Shown here: positions 1-5,953 of the stretch, in pieces
Layout: each line of letters opens with the position of its first letter
Numbering within the stretch: the stretch's first letter is position 1
From: Bacilli bacterium
GTDB taxonomy: Bacteria > Bacillota_I > Bacilli_A > RF39 > UBA660
Reading direction: 5' to 3'
DNA: 33,216 nt
NCBI GenBank assembly: GCA_017964405.1
Contig: JAGCSA010000057.1
Coordinates: 1-33,216, forward strand
The notes under the pieces: model-generated
Told to the model about the DNA's origin: nothing
What the model saw: the letters and a program-made list of their open reading frames with translations, nothing else
The model's database searches: none
Translations under genes and position numbers: made by a program

Positions 1-37
1 ATAATTCATTTTAGTTAAAGCGAAGGGAGGGAAAAAA

Positions 38-244
38 GTGGCTACTAAAGTAACTGTTAGAGGCAATAATCTTGATCAAGCGTTAAGAAAATTTAAACAA
101 AAAGTGGCAAGAGACGGGGTCCCTTCTGAATGGAAAAAAAGAGAAGCTTACGATAAACCAGGGGTTAAGAGAAGAGCAGCAAAAAAAGAAGGAATTAAAA
201 ATTCTAGAAAAAGAGATCGTGCAAATAGAAGTAAAGATTATTAA
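38..244 (+). CDS. rpsU: 30S ribosomal protein S21
   Basis: Small basic protein of the 30S subunit platform, where the S21 family takes part in initiation near the anti-Shine-Dalgarno end of 16S rRNA. The 68-residue product has the usual S21 size and order: a short N-terminal strand (TKVTVRGNN), a middle region with RDGVPSEWKKREAY, and a Lys/Arg-rich C-terminal tail (RRAAKKEG..RKRDRANR). The start is GTG at 38, preceded by GGGAGGGA about 8 bases upstream; no better ATG exists. It is followed directly by a terminator that begins inside the stop codon and then by yqeY, the usual neighbour in Bacilli. Identification is secure. Confidence 0.97.
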   Translation: MATKVTVRGNNLDQALRKFKQKVARDGVPSEWKKREAYDKPGVKRRAAKKEGIKNSRKRDRANRSKDY

Positions 245-274
245 AATAGTATTCGCAAAGAATACTATTTTTTG
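243..274 (+). terminator. rpsU intrinsic terminator
   Basis: Perfect 12-base stem: AAAATAGTATTC (243-254), loop GCAAA (255-259), GAATACTATTTT (260-271), running into a T tract ending at 273. It starts inside the rpsU stop codon. Confidence 0.9.
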
Positions 275-281
275 TTATAAT
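252..281 (+). promoter_or_regulatory. Probable yqeY promoter overlapping the rpsU terminator
   Basis: An extended -10, TGTTATAAT (TG at 273-274, TATAAT at 276-281), lies just after the rpsU terminator T tract. The nearest -35-like hexamer, TTCGCA at 252-257 (18-base spacer), falls at the tip of the terminator hairpin. Transcription would start near 288, only about ten bases before the proposed start codon. The -10 is convincing; the -35 is weak. Confidence 0.55.
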
Positions 282-297
282 AAGAACAGGAGATGAG

Positions 298-738
298 ATT
301 ATCGTAGAAAAATTAGAAAAAGACATGATAGAAGCAATGAAAAGTCAAGATAAAGATCGCTTGATGGTAATTCGTATGGTAAAAGCTGCTTTAAAGCAAG
401 AAGAGATTGATCATAAAAAAGAAATTAATGATGATTTATTAACAGATGTTGTTAGTAAACAAATCAAAATGCGTAAAGAATCTATCGTAGAATTTGAAAA
501 AGGAAACAGAAAAGATTTAATTGATAAAACAGAAGCTGAAATTCAAGTGTTGCTTGCTTATTTACCAGAACAATTATCACAAGAAGAAGTTGTAAAAATC
601 ATTGATGAAATCTTTGCTGAAGTACAACCAACAGGACCAAATGATATGGGTAAAGTAATGGGTGAAGCACAAGCAAGATTAAAAGGAAAAGCTGATATGA
701 AAGAAGTCTCTTCTATGATCAGAGAAAAATTACAATAA
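298..738 (+). CDS. yqeY: YqeY/GatB-YqeY domain protein
   Basis: YqeY-family protein, a small helical protein homologous to the tail domain of the GatB amidotransferase subunit; it is often next to rpsU and its role is not settled. The body (DRLMVIRMVKAALKQ..YLPEQLSQEEV..NDMGKVMGEAQARLKGKAD) matches the family throughout. The first in-frame ATG is at 325, but that start would cut off the first helix and lacks a good ribosome site. The frame is open upstream, reading I-I-V-E-K-L-E-K-D before that Met, which fits the family N-terminus (LLERLNQDM in Bacillus). AGGAGA at 288-293 is correctly placed for ATT at 298 or ATC at 301. I therefore place the start at 298 as a probable non-AUG codon; the conservative alternative is 325. 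It is monocistronic, with a terminator on each side. Confidence 0.9.
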   Translation: MIVEKLEKDMIEAMKSQDKDRLMVIRMVKAALKQEEIDHKKEINDDLLTDVVSKQIKMRKESIVEFEKGNRKDLIDKTEAEIQVLLAYLPEQLSQEEVVKIIDEIFAEVQPTGPNDMGKVMGEAQARLKGKADMKEVSSMIREKLQ

Positions 739-740
739 GA

Positions 741-766
741 AAAAGGATGAAAAAGCATCCTTTTTT
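741..766 (+). terminator. yqeY intrinsic terminator
   Basis: Stem AAAAGGATG (741-749), loop AAAAAG (750-755), CATCCTTTT (756-764), followed by more T. It begins two bases after the yqeY stop. Confidence 0.9.
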
Positions 767-785
767 GTTTTACAAGAAGAAACCT

Positions 786-814
786 TTGAAAAAGATATAA
801 AAAAATAGTAAAAT
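786..814 (+). promoter_or_regulatory. Promoter of the vanZ-ybeY-dgkA-cdd-era-recO operon
   Basis: TTGAAA (786-791), exact 17-base spacer, TAAAAT (809-814); close to the vegetative sigma consensus. The first gene of the operon starts at 855 with AGAGGAGGG (about 841-849) upstream. Confidence 0.75.
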
Positions 815-854
815 AATAATAGAGGTCTTCTATAAGAAGAAGAGGAGGGATACT

Positions 855-1457
855 ATGTTAGGACCATTAACAGATACCATTCAAGGTGTTGTGAATTTCA
901 CATGGCCTATGTTAATTATTTCCGTAGTGATCATGGTATCTACTCGTTTAACTTATTTATTAAAAGAAGGACAAAAAGTTGTTATTTATAAAGAATTATT
1001 AATGTTATGTTTCGCCATTTATATTTTATGTCTCTTCCAAGTAGTAACATTTCAAGACGATGTAACATGGTCAAGTAATAATTTTATTCCTTTTCGAGAA
1101 ATATTAAGATATAATATTACAAGTCGTCTTTTCTGGAAGAATGTAGTAGGAAATATGATTATGTTCTTACCATTTGGATTCTTTATCAGTTATTATTTAA
1201 AAGCAGAAAAACCACTTCTTCCATTACTTCTTACCTTTATTGCATCGATTGCAGTAGAAGTAGTACAAATGTTAATTGGAAGAGTATTTGATGTAGACGA
1301 TATATTATTAAATTTATTGGGAGGACTGATTGGATTCTTTATTTTCCATATCTTAAATAGAATTGGAAACAAATATCCAAAAGTATTCCACAATGAATGG
1401 GTATTAAATAGTGGAGCTATTTTAGCTCTAATTGGATTATTCATGTTATTAATTTAG
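855..1457 (+). CDS. VanZ-like family membrane protein
   Basis: Polytopic membrane protein of the VanZ-like family, named after the teicoplanin-resistance accessory protein; most members have no defined role. The 200-residue product has about five hydrophobic segments (roughly residues 15-32, 47-65, 96-115, 121-139 and 182-199). It carries the family core: an extracellular NNFIPFREI stretch, then KNVVGNMIMFLPFGF, and a helix with SIAVEVVQM..GRVFDVDDILLNLLGG, where the Asp/Glu positions typical of VanZ are present. It opens a head-to-tail operon with ybeY, 8 bases downstream. Its link to the RNA-maturation genes behind it is probably only co-transcription. Resistance function cannot be inferred from sequence alone. 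Confidence 0.85.
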   Translation: MLGPLTDTIQGVVNFTWPMLIISVVIMVSTRLTYLLKEGQKVVIYKELLMLCFAIYILCLFQVVTFQDDVTWSSNNFIPFREILRYNITSRLFWKNVVGNMIMFLPFGFFISYYLKAEKPLLPLLLTFIASIAVEVVQMLIGRVFDVDDILLNLLGGLIGFFIFHILNRIGNKYPKVFHNEWVLNSGAILALIGLFMLLI

Positions 1458-1465
1458 GAGGAATA

Positions 1466-1924
1466 ATGGATAATAAAATTGAAATATTTGTACAAGTAAA
1501 AGAAGAGATTCAAGAATTGGAAACAGTAGAGAAAGTATTATATAGTGCGATGGAGAAAGAACAGTTAAAAAATACTTCCTTCAATGTCATCATTGTAGAT
1601 AATGATTATATTCATGAATTAAATAAAACGTATCGAAATATCGATCGAGAAACAGATGTCATTACTTTTGCTTTAGAAGATGAAGATACCATTGTAGTAC
1701 CAGGAGATGAAAGAATTCTAGGAGACATTTATATCTCCATTGACAAAGCAAAAGAACAAGCAAAAGAATATGGACATTCTCTATTAAGAGAATTATCCTT
1801 TTTAGCCGTTCATGGTTTTTATCACTTGTTAGGGTATGATCACGCAACTGAAGAAGAAGAAAAAGTGATGTTTACAAAACAAGAGGAGGTATTAGAAGCC
1901 TATGGAATCAGAAGAGAAAGTTAG
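1466..1924 (+). CDS. ybeY: Endoribonuclease YbeY (rRNA maturation factor)
   Basis: Metal-dependent endoribonuclease acting in 16S rRNA 3'-end maturation and 70S quality control. The 152-residue protein has the family's usual length. Its signature H-G-x-x-H-L-x-G-Y-D-H is present as HGFYHLLGYDH near residues 115-125, giving all three zinc-binding histidines. Upstream motifs NKTYRNIDRETDVITFA and LGDIYISID are also typical. The start at 1466 follows TTAGGAGGAATA. The 3' end overlaps the start of dgkA by 23 bases, a strong sign of translational coupling. The phoH gene that often precedes ybeY is absent here and a VanZ-like gene takes its place. Confidence 0.96.
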   Translation: MDNKIEIFVQVKEEIQELETVEKVLYSAMEKEQLKNTSFNVIIVDNDYIHELNKTYRNIDRETDVITFALEDEDTIVVPGDERILGDIYISIDKAKEQAKEYGHSLLRELSFLAVHGFYHLLGYDHATEEEEKVMFTKQEEVLEAYGIRRES

Positions 1925-2324
1925 AGTAAAAGTAAAAAAGAAATTAGGAATCGATCAAAAAAGATTAGCGAATAGTTTCAAATATGCATGGCAAGGTATT
2001 ATTCAATCCTATAAGGGAGAACAAAACTTAAAGATACATACCTTTATTGCTATCTTAGTTATCGTATTTGGATTCTTTTTAAGAATTAGCTATATGGAAT
2101 GGTTGGTATGTTTAGTATTAATTGGTTTAGTCTTAATGGCAGAATTTATTAATACAGCAATTGAATATACAGTAGATTTAGCATCTCCAGAAATACGTCC
2201 CCTAGCAAAAGCTGCAAAAGATACAGCTTCTGCTGGAGTATTAATGATGGCTATTATTTCTGCTTTAATTGGTCTCATTATTTTTATACCAAAAATCATT
2301 GATTTTATTGGAGGATATCTATGA
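1902..2324 (+). CDS. dgkA: Diacylglycerol/undecaprenol kinase family protein
   Basis: Small integral-membrane lipid kinase; Gram-positive DgkA-family members mostly phosphorylate undecaprenol to supply the carrier lipid for peptidoglycan and wall polymers. The 140-residue chain has a cytoplasmic N-terminal stretch (RLANSFKYAWQGI, the family start), then three transmembrane segments (about 47-62, 66-84 and 107-130). The active-site motif is visible as MAEFINTAIEYTVDL followed by PLAKAAKDTASAGVL, with the conserved Glu, Asn and Lys. The start at 1902 lies inside ybeY, with AGAGGAGG at 1882-1889. The stop shares ATGA with the cdd start, so translation is likely coupled on both sides. Confidence 0.93.
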   Translation: MESEEKVRVKVKKKLGIDQKRLANSFKYAWQGIIQSYKGEQNLKIHTFIAILVIVFGFFLRISYMEWLVCLVLIGLVLMAEFINTAIEYTVDLASPEIRPLAKAAKDTASAGVLMMAIISALIGLIIFIPKIIDFIGGYL

Positions 2325-2704
2325 TAGAAAAATTAAAAGAATTACAAAAAAACAGCTATACCCCTATAACACATTTCCCTGTTGCTGCATGTGTAATCAC
2401 CAAAGATGGAAAAGAATATTTCGGTGTGAATGTAGAAGATGCAACAACAAGAGCTGGTTCTTGTGCAGAAAGAGTAGCAATATTTAATGCCATTACAGCA
2501 GGAGTTAAAGAGGGAGAGTTTAAAGAAATTGATATTATTACGAACGGTGAAGTAAGTACTCCTTGTTTTGTCTGCCGTCAAATGATTTCAGAATTGTTTG
2601 ATAAAGATGGAGTAGTAAAATGTTATAACACTGACGGAGAAGTAGAAGAATACACAGTGGAAGAATTATGTCCCCATCCATTCGGAGAGGATGATTTAAA
2701 ATGA
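2321..2704 (+). CDS. cdd: Cytidine deaminase
   Basis: Zinc-dependent deaminase converting cytidine and deoxycytidine to uridine and deoxyuridine in pyrimidine salvage. The 127-residue size matches the small homotetrameric class. Both zinc motifs are intact: SCAERVAIFNA (C-A-E, with Cys ligand and catalytic Glu, about residues 48-50) and PCFVCRQ (the P-C-x-x-C ligands, about 81-85). The substrate region FPVAACVITKDG..FGVNVEDAT is also typical. The start overlaps the dgkA stop (ATGA) and the TGA stop overlaps the era ATG in the same way, so it sits mid-operon in the normal Bacilli order. Confidence 0.97.
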   Translation: MIEKLKELQKNSYTPITHFPVAACVITKDGKEYFGVNVEDATTRAGSCAERVAIFNAITAGVKEGEFKEIDIITNGEVSTPCFVCRQMISELFDKDGVVKCYNTDGEVEEYTVEELCPHPFGEDDLK

Positions 2705-3591
2705 AATGCGGATTTGTCAGTATTGTAGGAAGACCGAATGTTGGAAAAAGCACTTTATTAAATACCATTTTGGGAATGAAACTAGCGATTACCTCCAATG
2801 TTTCTGGAACAACAAGAAATGTTATTGAAGGAATTTATAATGACGATGATTCTCAAATTATCTTTGTAGATACTCCTGGTATTCATAAACCAAATGATAA
2901 GTTAGGAACTCTATTAAATAAAAAAGCCTACAATCATACAGAAGGAGTAGACATCATTTTATTTTTAGTAGATATTTCCAAAGGATTTGGAAAAGGAGAT
3001 AGATTTATCTTAGAAAGATTAAAAGAAAGAGATATTCCTGTTTATCTATTACTAAATAAAATTGATTTAGTAAAGAATAAAGAGTCTCTTCTAAAAGAAA
3101 TAGATGATTTACAAAAAGAGTATCACTTCCAAGAAATAATTCCTATTTCTGCTAAGAAAAAAGATAATGTAGAGGACTTAATCAAATGTATTAAAAAAGA
3201 TCTACCAGAAATGGATCGAATCTATTCAGAAGAAGAATTAACGAATGTAACAACAAGATTTATCATGGCAGAATTTGTAAGAGAAAAAGTATTAGAATTA
3301 ACGCATGATGAAATCCCTCATACAGTAACTTGTTATACAGAAAACTATGAAGAAGATGAAAAAATAGTACATGTACAAGTATTAATTGTAGTGGATCGAG
3401 ATAATATCAAAAAGATTATTATTGGAAAACAAGGATCCATGTTAAAAGAAATTGGTACAAGAGCAAGACAAGATATGGAAGAATTCTTAGGAAAAAAAGT
3501 ATTCTTAGAGACCTATGTTAAAACATTAAAAAATTGGAGAGACCAAGAAAAATACTTTGTAGAATTAGGATTAAAAGACGAAGATGAATAA
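2701..3591 (+). CDS. era: GTPase Era
   Basis: Essential Ras-like GTPase that binds the 3' end of 16S rRNA and checks 30S assembly. The 296-residue protein has both expected parts. In the GTPase domain: G1 GRPNVGKST (10-18), G3 DTPG with IHKPNDKLG, G4 NKID (about 120-123) and G5 ISAKK. In the C-terminal KH domain: IIIGKQGSMLKEIGTRAR and LGKKVFLETYVKTLKNWR. Length and motif order are those of full-length Era. Its ATG overlaps the cdd stop, and recO follows after 11 bases. Nothing unusual was seen. Confidence 0.98.
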   Translation: MKCGFVSIVGRPNVGKSTLLNTILGMKLAITSNVSGTTRNVIEGIYNDDDSQIIFVDTPGIHKPNDKLGTLLNKKAYNHTEGVDIILFLVDISKGFGKGDRFILERLKERDIPVYLLLNKIDLVKNKESLLKEIDDLQKEYHFQEIIPISAKKKDNVEDLIKCIKKDLPEMDRIYSEEELTNVTTRFIMAEFVREKVLELTHDEIPHTVTCYTENYEEDEKIVHVQVLIVVDRDNIKKIIIGKQGSMLKEIGTRARQDMEEFLGKKVFLETYVKTLKNWRDQEKYFVELGLKDEDE

Positions 3592-3602
3592 GAAGTGATG
3601 AT

Positions 3603-4343
3603 TTGAAAATAGAAAGCTTTGAAGGAATTATTCTAAGTGAGACCAATTATAGTGAATCTAGTAAAATATTAAATGTTTTAACAGAGAAACATGGTCTCAT
3701 AGGAGTCATGTCCAAAGGATGTAGAAACATGAAAAGTAAATTAAGAGGAGTGAGTAGAAAGCTAATCTATGGAACTCTTCATGTTTACTATAAAGAAAAT
3801 GGACTATCTACCCTAATAGGAGTCGATATAAAAAACTCTTTTTCCAAGACAATGATGGACTTAGAAAAAATATCATATGCTTCTTTTTTATTAGATTTAG
3901 CTTATCAAGTATCCAAACAAACAGCGAGTGAAGAAATCTTTAATTTATTAAAAAATGTATTAATCAAATTAGAAGAAGGAATTCCTCCTTTACCATTAAC
4001 CAACATTTTTGAATTAAAACTATTAGATTATTTAGGAGTAGCTCCTAATGTAGATTCTTGCTGTGAATGTGGATCTACGAAACAGATTGTAACATTATCT
4101 TCGGAACAAGGAGGATATATTTGTAAAGACTGTTATCAGAATGAACCATTGGTAAGTGAAAAAACCATTAAGATGATTCGAATGTATTATTATGTAGATA
4201 TTGCTAGTGTTACAAAACTAGATGTAAGCTTAGAAGTAACAAAAGAGATTAATGCATTCTTAGATGATTACTATGATAGATTCACAGGTTTATATGTAAA
4301 AAGCAAAGACTTTATTAAGAAAGTGAATCAATTAACCAGTTAG
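3603..4343 (+). CDS. recO: DNA repair protein RecO
   Basis: RecFOR-pathway mediator that anneals DNA and helps load RecA onto SSB-coated single strands. The 246-residue protein starts with the OB-fold (IESFEGIILSETNYSESSKIL..TEKHGLI) and continues into the helical domain. It keeps a four-Cys zinc site: CCECG (about residues 154-158) and CKDC (about 174-177). The start is TTG at 3603. The nearest upstream ATG (3598) runs straight into a stop, and the family N-terminus begins exactly at the TTG. The ribosome site is modest (AGAAGTGATG). It is the last gene of the operon and is followed by a short hairpin. Confidence 0.95.
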   Translation: MKIESFEGIILSETNYSESSKILNVLTEKHGLIGVMSKGCRNMKSKLRGVSRKLIYGTLHVYYKENGLSTLIGVDIKNSFSKTMMDLEKISYASFLLDLAYQVSKQTASEEIFNLLKNVLIKLEEGIPPLPLTNIFELKLLDYLGVAPNVDSCCECGSTKQIVTLSSEQGGYICKDCYQNEPLVSEKTIKMIRMYYYVDIASVTKLDVSLEVTKEINAFLDDYYDRFTGLYVKSKDFIKKVNQLTS

Positions 4344-4362
4344 AAAGAAAAACTTTCTTTTT
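4342..4362 (+). terminator. Weak terminator after recO
   Basis: Six-base stem AGAAAG (4342-4347), loop AAAAA, CTTTCT (4353-4358), then T to 4362. It overlaps the recO stop. The stem is short and AT-rich, so readthrough is likely. Confidence 0.55.
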
Positions 4363-4376
4363 AAGAGAAAGTAAGG

Positions 4377-4382
4377 TATAAT
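4377..4382 (+). promoter_or_regulatory. -10 element before the IIB-like gene
   Basis: Perfect TATAAT at 4377-4382, 15 bases before the ATG at 4398. No good -35 is visible; a 17-base spacer would put it in the recO terminator arm. Same terminator-then-TATAAT layout as at 276, 9087, 18066 and 19195. Confidence 0.45.
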
Positions 4383-4397
4383 GATTTTGGTGATACT

Positions 4398-4712
4398 ATG
4401 AATTATGTAGAGTATATTGTAATTGCAGTTGTATTAATTATCATTTTATTCGCAGTCATTAAAGCTACTAGGAAAGATGCAGGATTAGACTTCAATAAAT
4501 TAGTAGAACTATTGGGTGGAAAAGAAAATATTATTTCTACTGAAACCAATATGAGTCGTTTTAAAGTAACCTTAAAAGATGTAACAAAAGCGAATAAAGA
4601 GGGTATTCAGAAATTAGGAGCTAAAGGAATTGTAGAAATTGATAATCAATTAAAGATCATTTTAGGTTCTGAATCGAAGCAATTAAAAAAATATATTGAT
4701 GAAATTAAATAA
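4398..4712 (+). CDS. Membrane-anchored PTS EIIB-like protein lacking the phosphorylated Cys
   Basis: Short protein of 104 residues with one N-terminal transmembrane helix (about residues 5-23, VEYIVIAVVLIIILFAVIK) and a cytoplasmic domain resembling the IIB domain of the glucose/sucrose-type phosphotransferase system. The domain reads FNKLVELLGGKENI, then S-T-E-T-N-M-S-R-F-K-V-T-L-K-D, GIQKLGAKGIVEI and KIILGSESKQLKKYI. In working IIB domains the loop is D-A-C-x-T-R-L-R-V and the Cys carries the phosphate; here that position is Asn (T-N-M-S-R), so it cannot accept phosphate the normal way. No IIA or IIC partner lies nearby. It has its own -10 and terminator. A structural or sensing role is inference; the family link rests on motif pattern only. 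Confidence 0.75.
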   Translation: MNYVEYIVIAVVLIIILFAVIKATRKDAGLDFNKLVELLGGKENIISTETNMSRFKVTLKDVTKANKEGIQKLGAKGIVEIDNQLKIILGSESKQLKKYIDEIK

Positions 4713-4732
4713 GACTGAAATCAGTCTTTTTT
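4711..4732 (+). terminator. Terminator after the IIB-like gene
   Basis: Stem AAGACTG (4711-4717), loop AAAT, CAGTCTT (4722-4728), then T to 4732. It overlaps the TAA stop. Confidence 0.85.
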
Positions 4733-4744
4733 ATTATTGGTAAA

Positions 4745-4809
4745 GCAATCCGATTGCAAAACTGTCAAAATAGTGTATTCGATTGAATAATTTCCCAAAA
4801 TACAGTTTT
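4745..4809 (+). repeat. Nested inverted repeats upstream of the exported-protein gene
   Basis: The 130-base gap before 4847 holds three inverted repeats: GCAAT-CCG-ATTGC (4745-4757), TATTC-GATT-GAATA (4776-4789), and perfect 8-base arms AAAACTGT (4758-4765) and ACAGTTTT (4802-4809) enclosing the second. They lie just upstream of the promoter -10. They could be an operator or a folded region; no regulator is recognisable here. Confidence 0.5.
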
Positions 4810-4814
4810 CTCTA

Positions 4815-4823
4815 TGATATAAT
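4815..4823 (+). promoter_or_regulatory. Extended -10 promoter for the 4847 gene
   Basis: TGATATAAT (TG at 4815-4816, TATAAT at 4818-4823), a full extended -10. No clear -35 at 17 bases. The same motif precedes the gene at 21032. Confidence 0.6.
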
Positions 4824-4846
4824 AAAAATAAGATTGGTGATTAGAT

Positions 4847-5866
4847 ATGAAAAAGAATAAATCCATGATATTAGGTTTTCTTTTACTAGTACTAAGTTTA
4901 GGTTTAGGATATGCTTTTTTAACGACAACCCTAAATATCGAAGGAACAACGGATGTAGATGCGAATACTTGGCATGTATATTGGGATAATGTACAAGTAT
5001 TAGATGGATCTGTAGAAGCAACAACTCCAACGATTGATGCCAATCAAACAACTGTTACTTATAGTGCACATTTATCAAAGCCAGGAGATTATTTTGCATT
5101 TACAGTAGATGCCATCAATGACGGATCAATCGATGCCATGATCGATACAATTCATTATATGACGAATGGAGTGGAGTCAAATTACAGTACTGAGTTACTT
5201 CCTCCTTATATTTATTATGCAATATCCTATAGTGATTCTGGAAGAATTGGAGAATACCATTTATTAGAAAGTGGACAAACCGAAACATACTTAGTGTGGA
5301 TAGAATATGACAGTAGCGTGAATGCATCGGATCTTCCAAGTGAAGCATCTTCTATTACTCTTTCTTTTGGAGTAGATTACGTCCAGTCAGATGAAACATC
5401 AACAGAAGAGTATACTGCTTATACGATTACAAGTCTAGAAAGTTTCTATAAAAGAGATAAAGTATTTGTCTCTGGCCCTGTAAGATTTAATAATTATAAT
5501 GATGCTTTAAATGCATTTGAGAATATGCAATCTTTTATAAGATATCATGTAAAAAAGAATAGAATTCAAGGAGCAGAATTAGGATTTGTAAAGAATGGGA
5601 ATGTATATTATTTATATCCAGACCCAGATAAGTTTGAGGAACAAAAAGAATTATTAGAAAGTATCTTTGGAGAGAGTAATTGTAATCACTATGGAGAAGG
5701 TACAACAGATGAGCAATACAACTGTTATATGTATCAAGAAAAATATCGTGTTGAATTGAATAAATACCGTGGAGCATCATCAAGCGTTATGATTAACGGA
5801 TATACTCCATATTCTTGCTCAGTGGGTAGAATATCTTTCTCATGCAATCCTGGATTAATGTCATAA
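4847..5866 (+). CDS. Exported protein with SipW-type signal peptide (TasA/camelysin-like N-terminus)
   Basis: Secreted or surface protein of 339 residues, first of a tandem pair. The N-terminus has a Lys-rich start, a hydrophobic core (about 7-25, ILGFLLLVLSLGLGYAFL), then T-T-T-L-N-I-E-G-T-T-D and a W-x-V-x-W segment. This resembles SipW-dependent matrix proteins such as TasA/CalY. A beta-rich region follows (about 45-180) with P-G-D-Y-F-x-F-T-V-D-A-x-N-D-G-S-I-D-A-M. The C-terminal part (about 185-339) has L-G-F-V-x-x-G-N-V-Y-Y-L, then ESIFGESNC and several Cys. It has no sorting signal and no recognised catalytic motif. It has its own extended -10 and terminator. The fold and exact family are unknown to me; export is well supported and a matrix-fibre role is only analogy. 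Confidence 0.85.
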   Translation: MKKNKSMILGFLLLVLSLGLGYAFLTTTLNIEGTTDVDANTWHVYWDNVQVLDGSVEATTPTIDANQTTVTYSAHLSKPGDYFAFTVDAINDGSIDAMIDTIHYMTNGVESNYSTELLPPYIYYAISYSDSGRIGEYHLLESGQTETYLVWIEYDSSVNASDLPSEASSITLSFGVDYVQSDETSTEEYTAYTITSLESFYKRDKVFVSGPVRFNNYNDALNAFENMQSFIRYHVKKNRIQGAELGFVKNGNVYYLYPDPDKFEEQKELLESIFGESNCNHYGEGTTDEQYNCYMYQEKYRVELNKYRGASSSVMINGYTPYSCSVGRISFSCNPGLMS

Positions 5867-5867
5867 C

Positions 5868-5895
5868 AAAAAAGAAGAGAAAACTCTTCTTTTTT
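5868..5895 (+). terminator. Terminator after the 4847 gene
   Basis: Stem AAAAAAGAAGAG (5868-5879), loop AAAA, CTCTTCTTTTTT (5884-5895). Nearly identical in sequence to the hairpin at 18025-18050. Confidence 0.9.
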
Positions 5896-5902
5896 ATTTT
5901 CG

Positions 5903-5931
5903 TAGACAATTAATTGAAAACTAGATATAAT
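5903..5931 (+). promoter_or_regulatory. Promoter of the second (broken) exported-protein gene
   Basis: TAGACA (5903-5908), exact 17-base spacer, TATAAT (5926-5931). Five of six -35 bases match consensus. The promoter is intact although the gene behind it has an in-frame stop. Confidence 0.75.
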
Positions 5932-5953
5932 TTTATTATAGGATTGTGAGTAT

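Noticed and set aside
2269-2487. Alternative frame bridging dgkA and cdd on the plus strand.
   Set aside because: It overlaps both conserved genes and gives a Cys/Arg-rich translation without homologous motifs.
2322-2704. Mycoplasma-like genetic code with TGA as Trp.
   Set aside because: dgkA, cdd and ylxR end at TGA exactly where homologues end, and Trp is written as TGG throughout.
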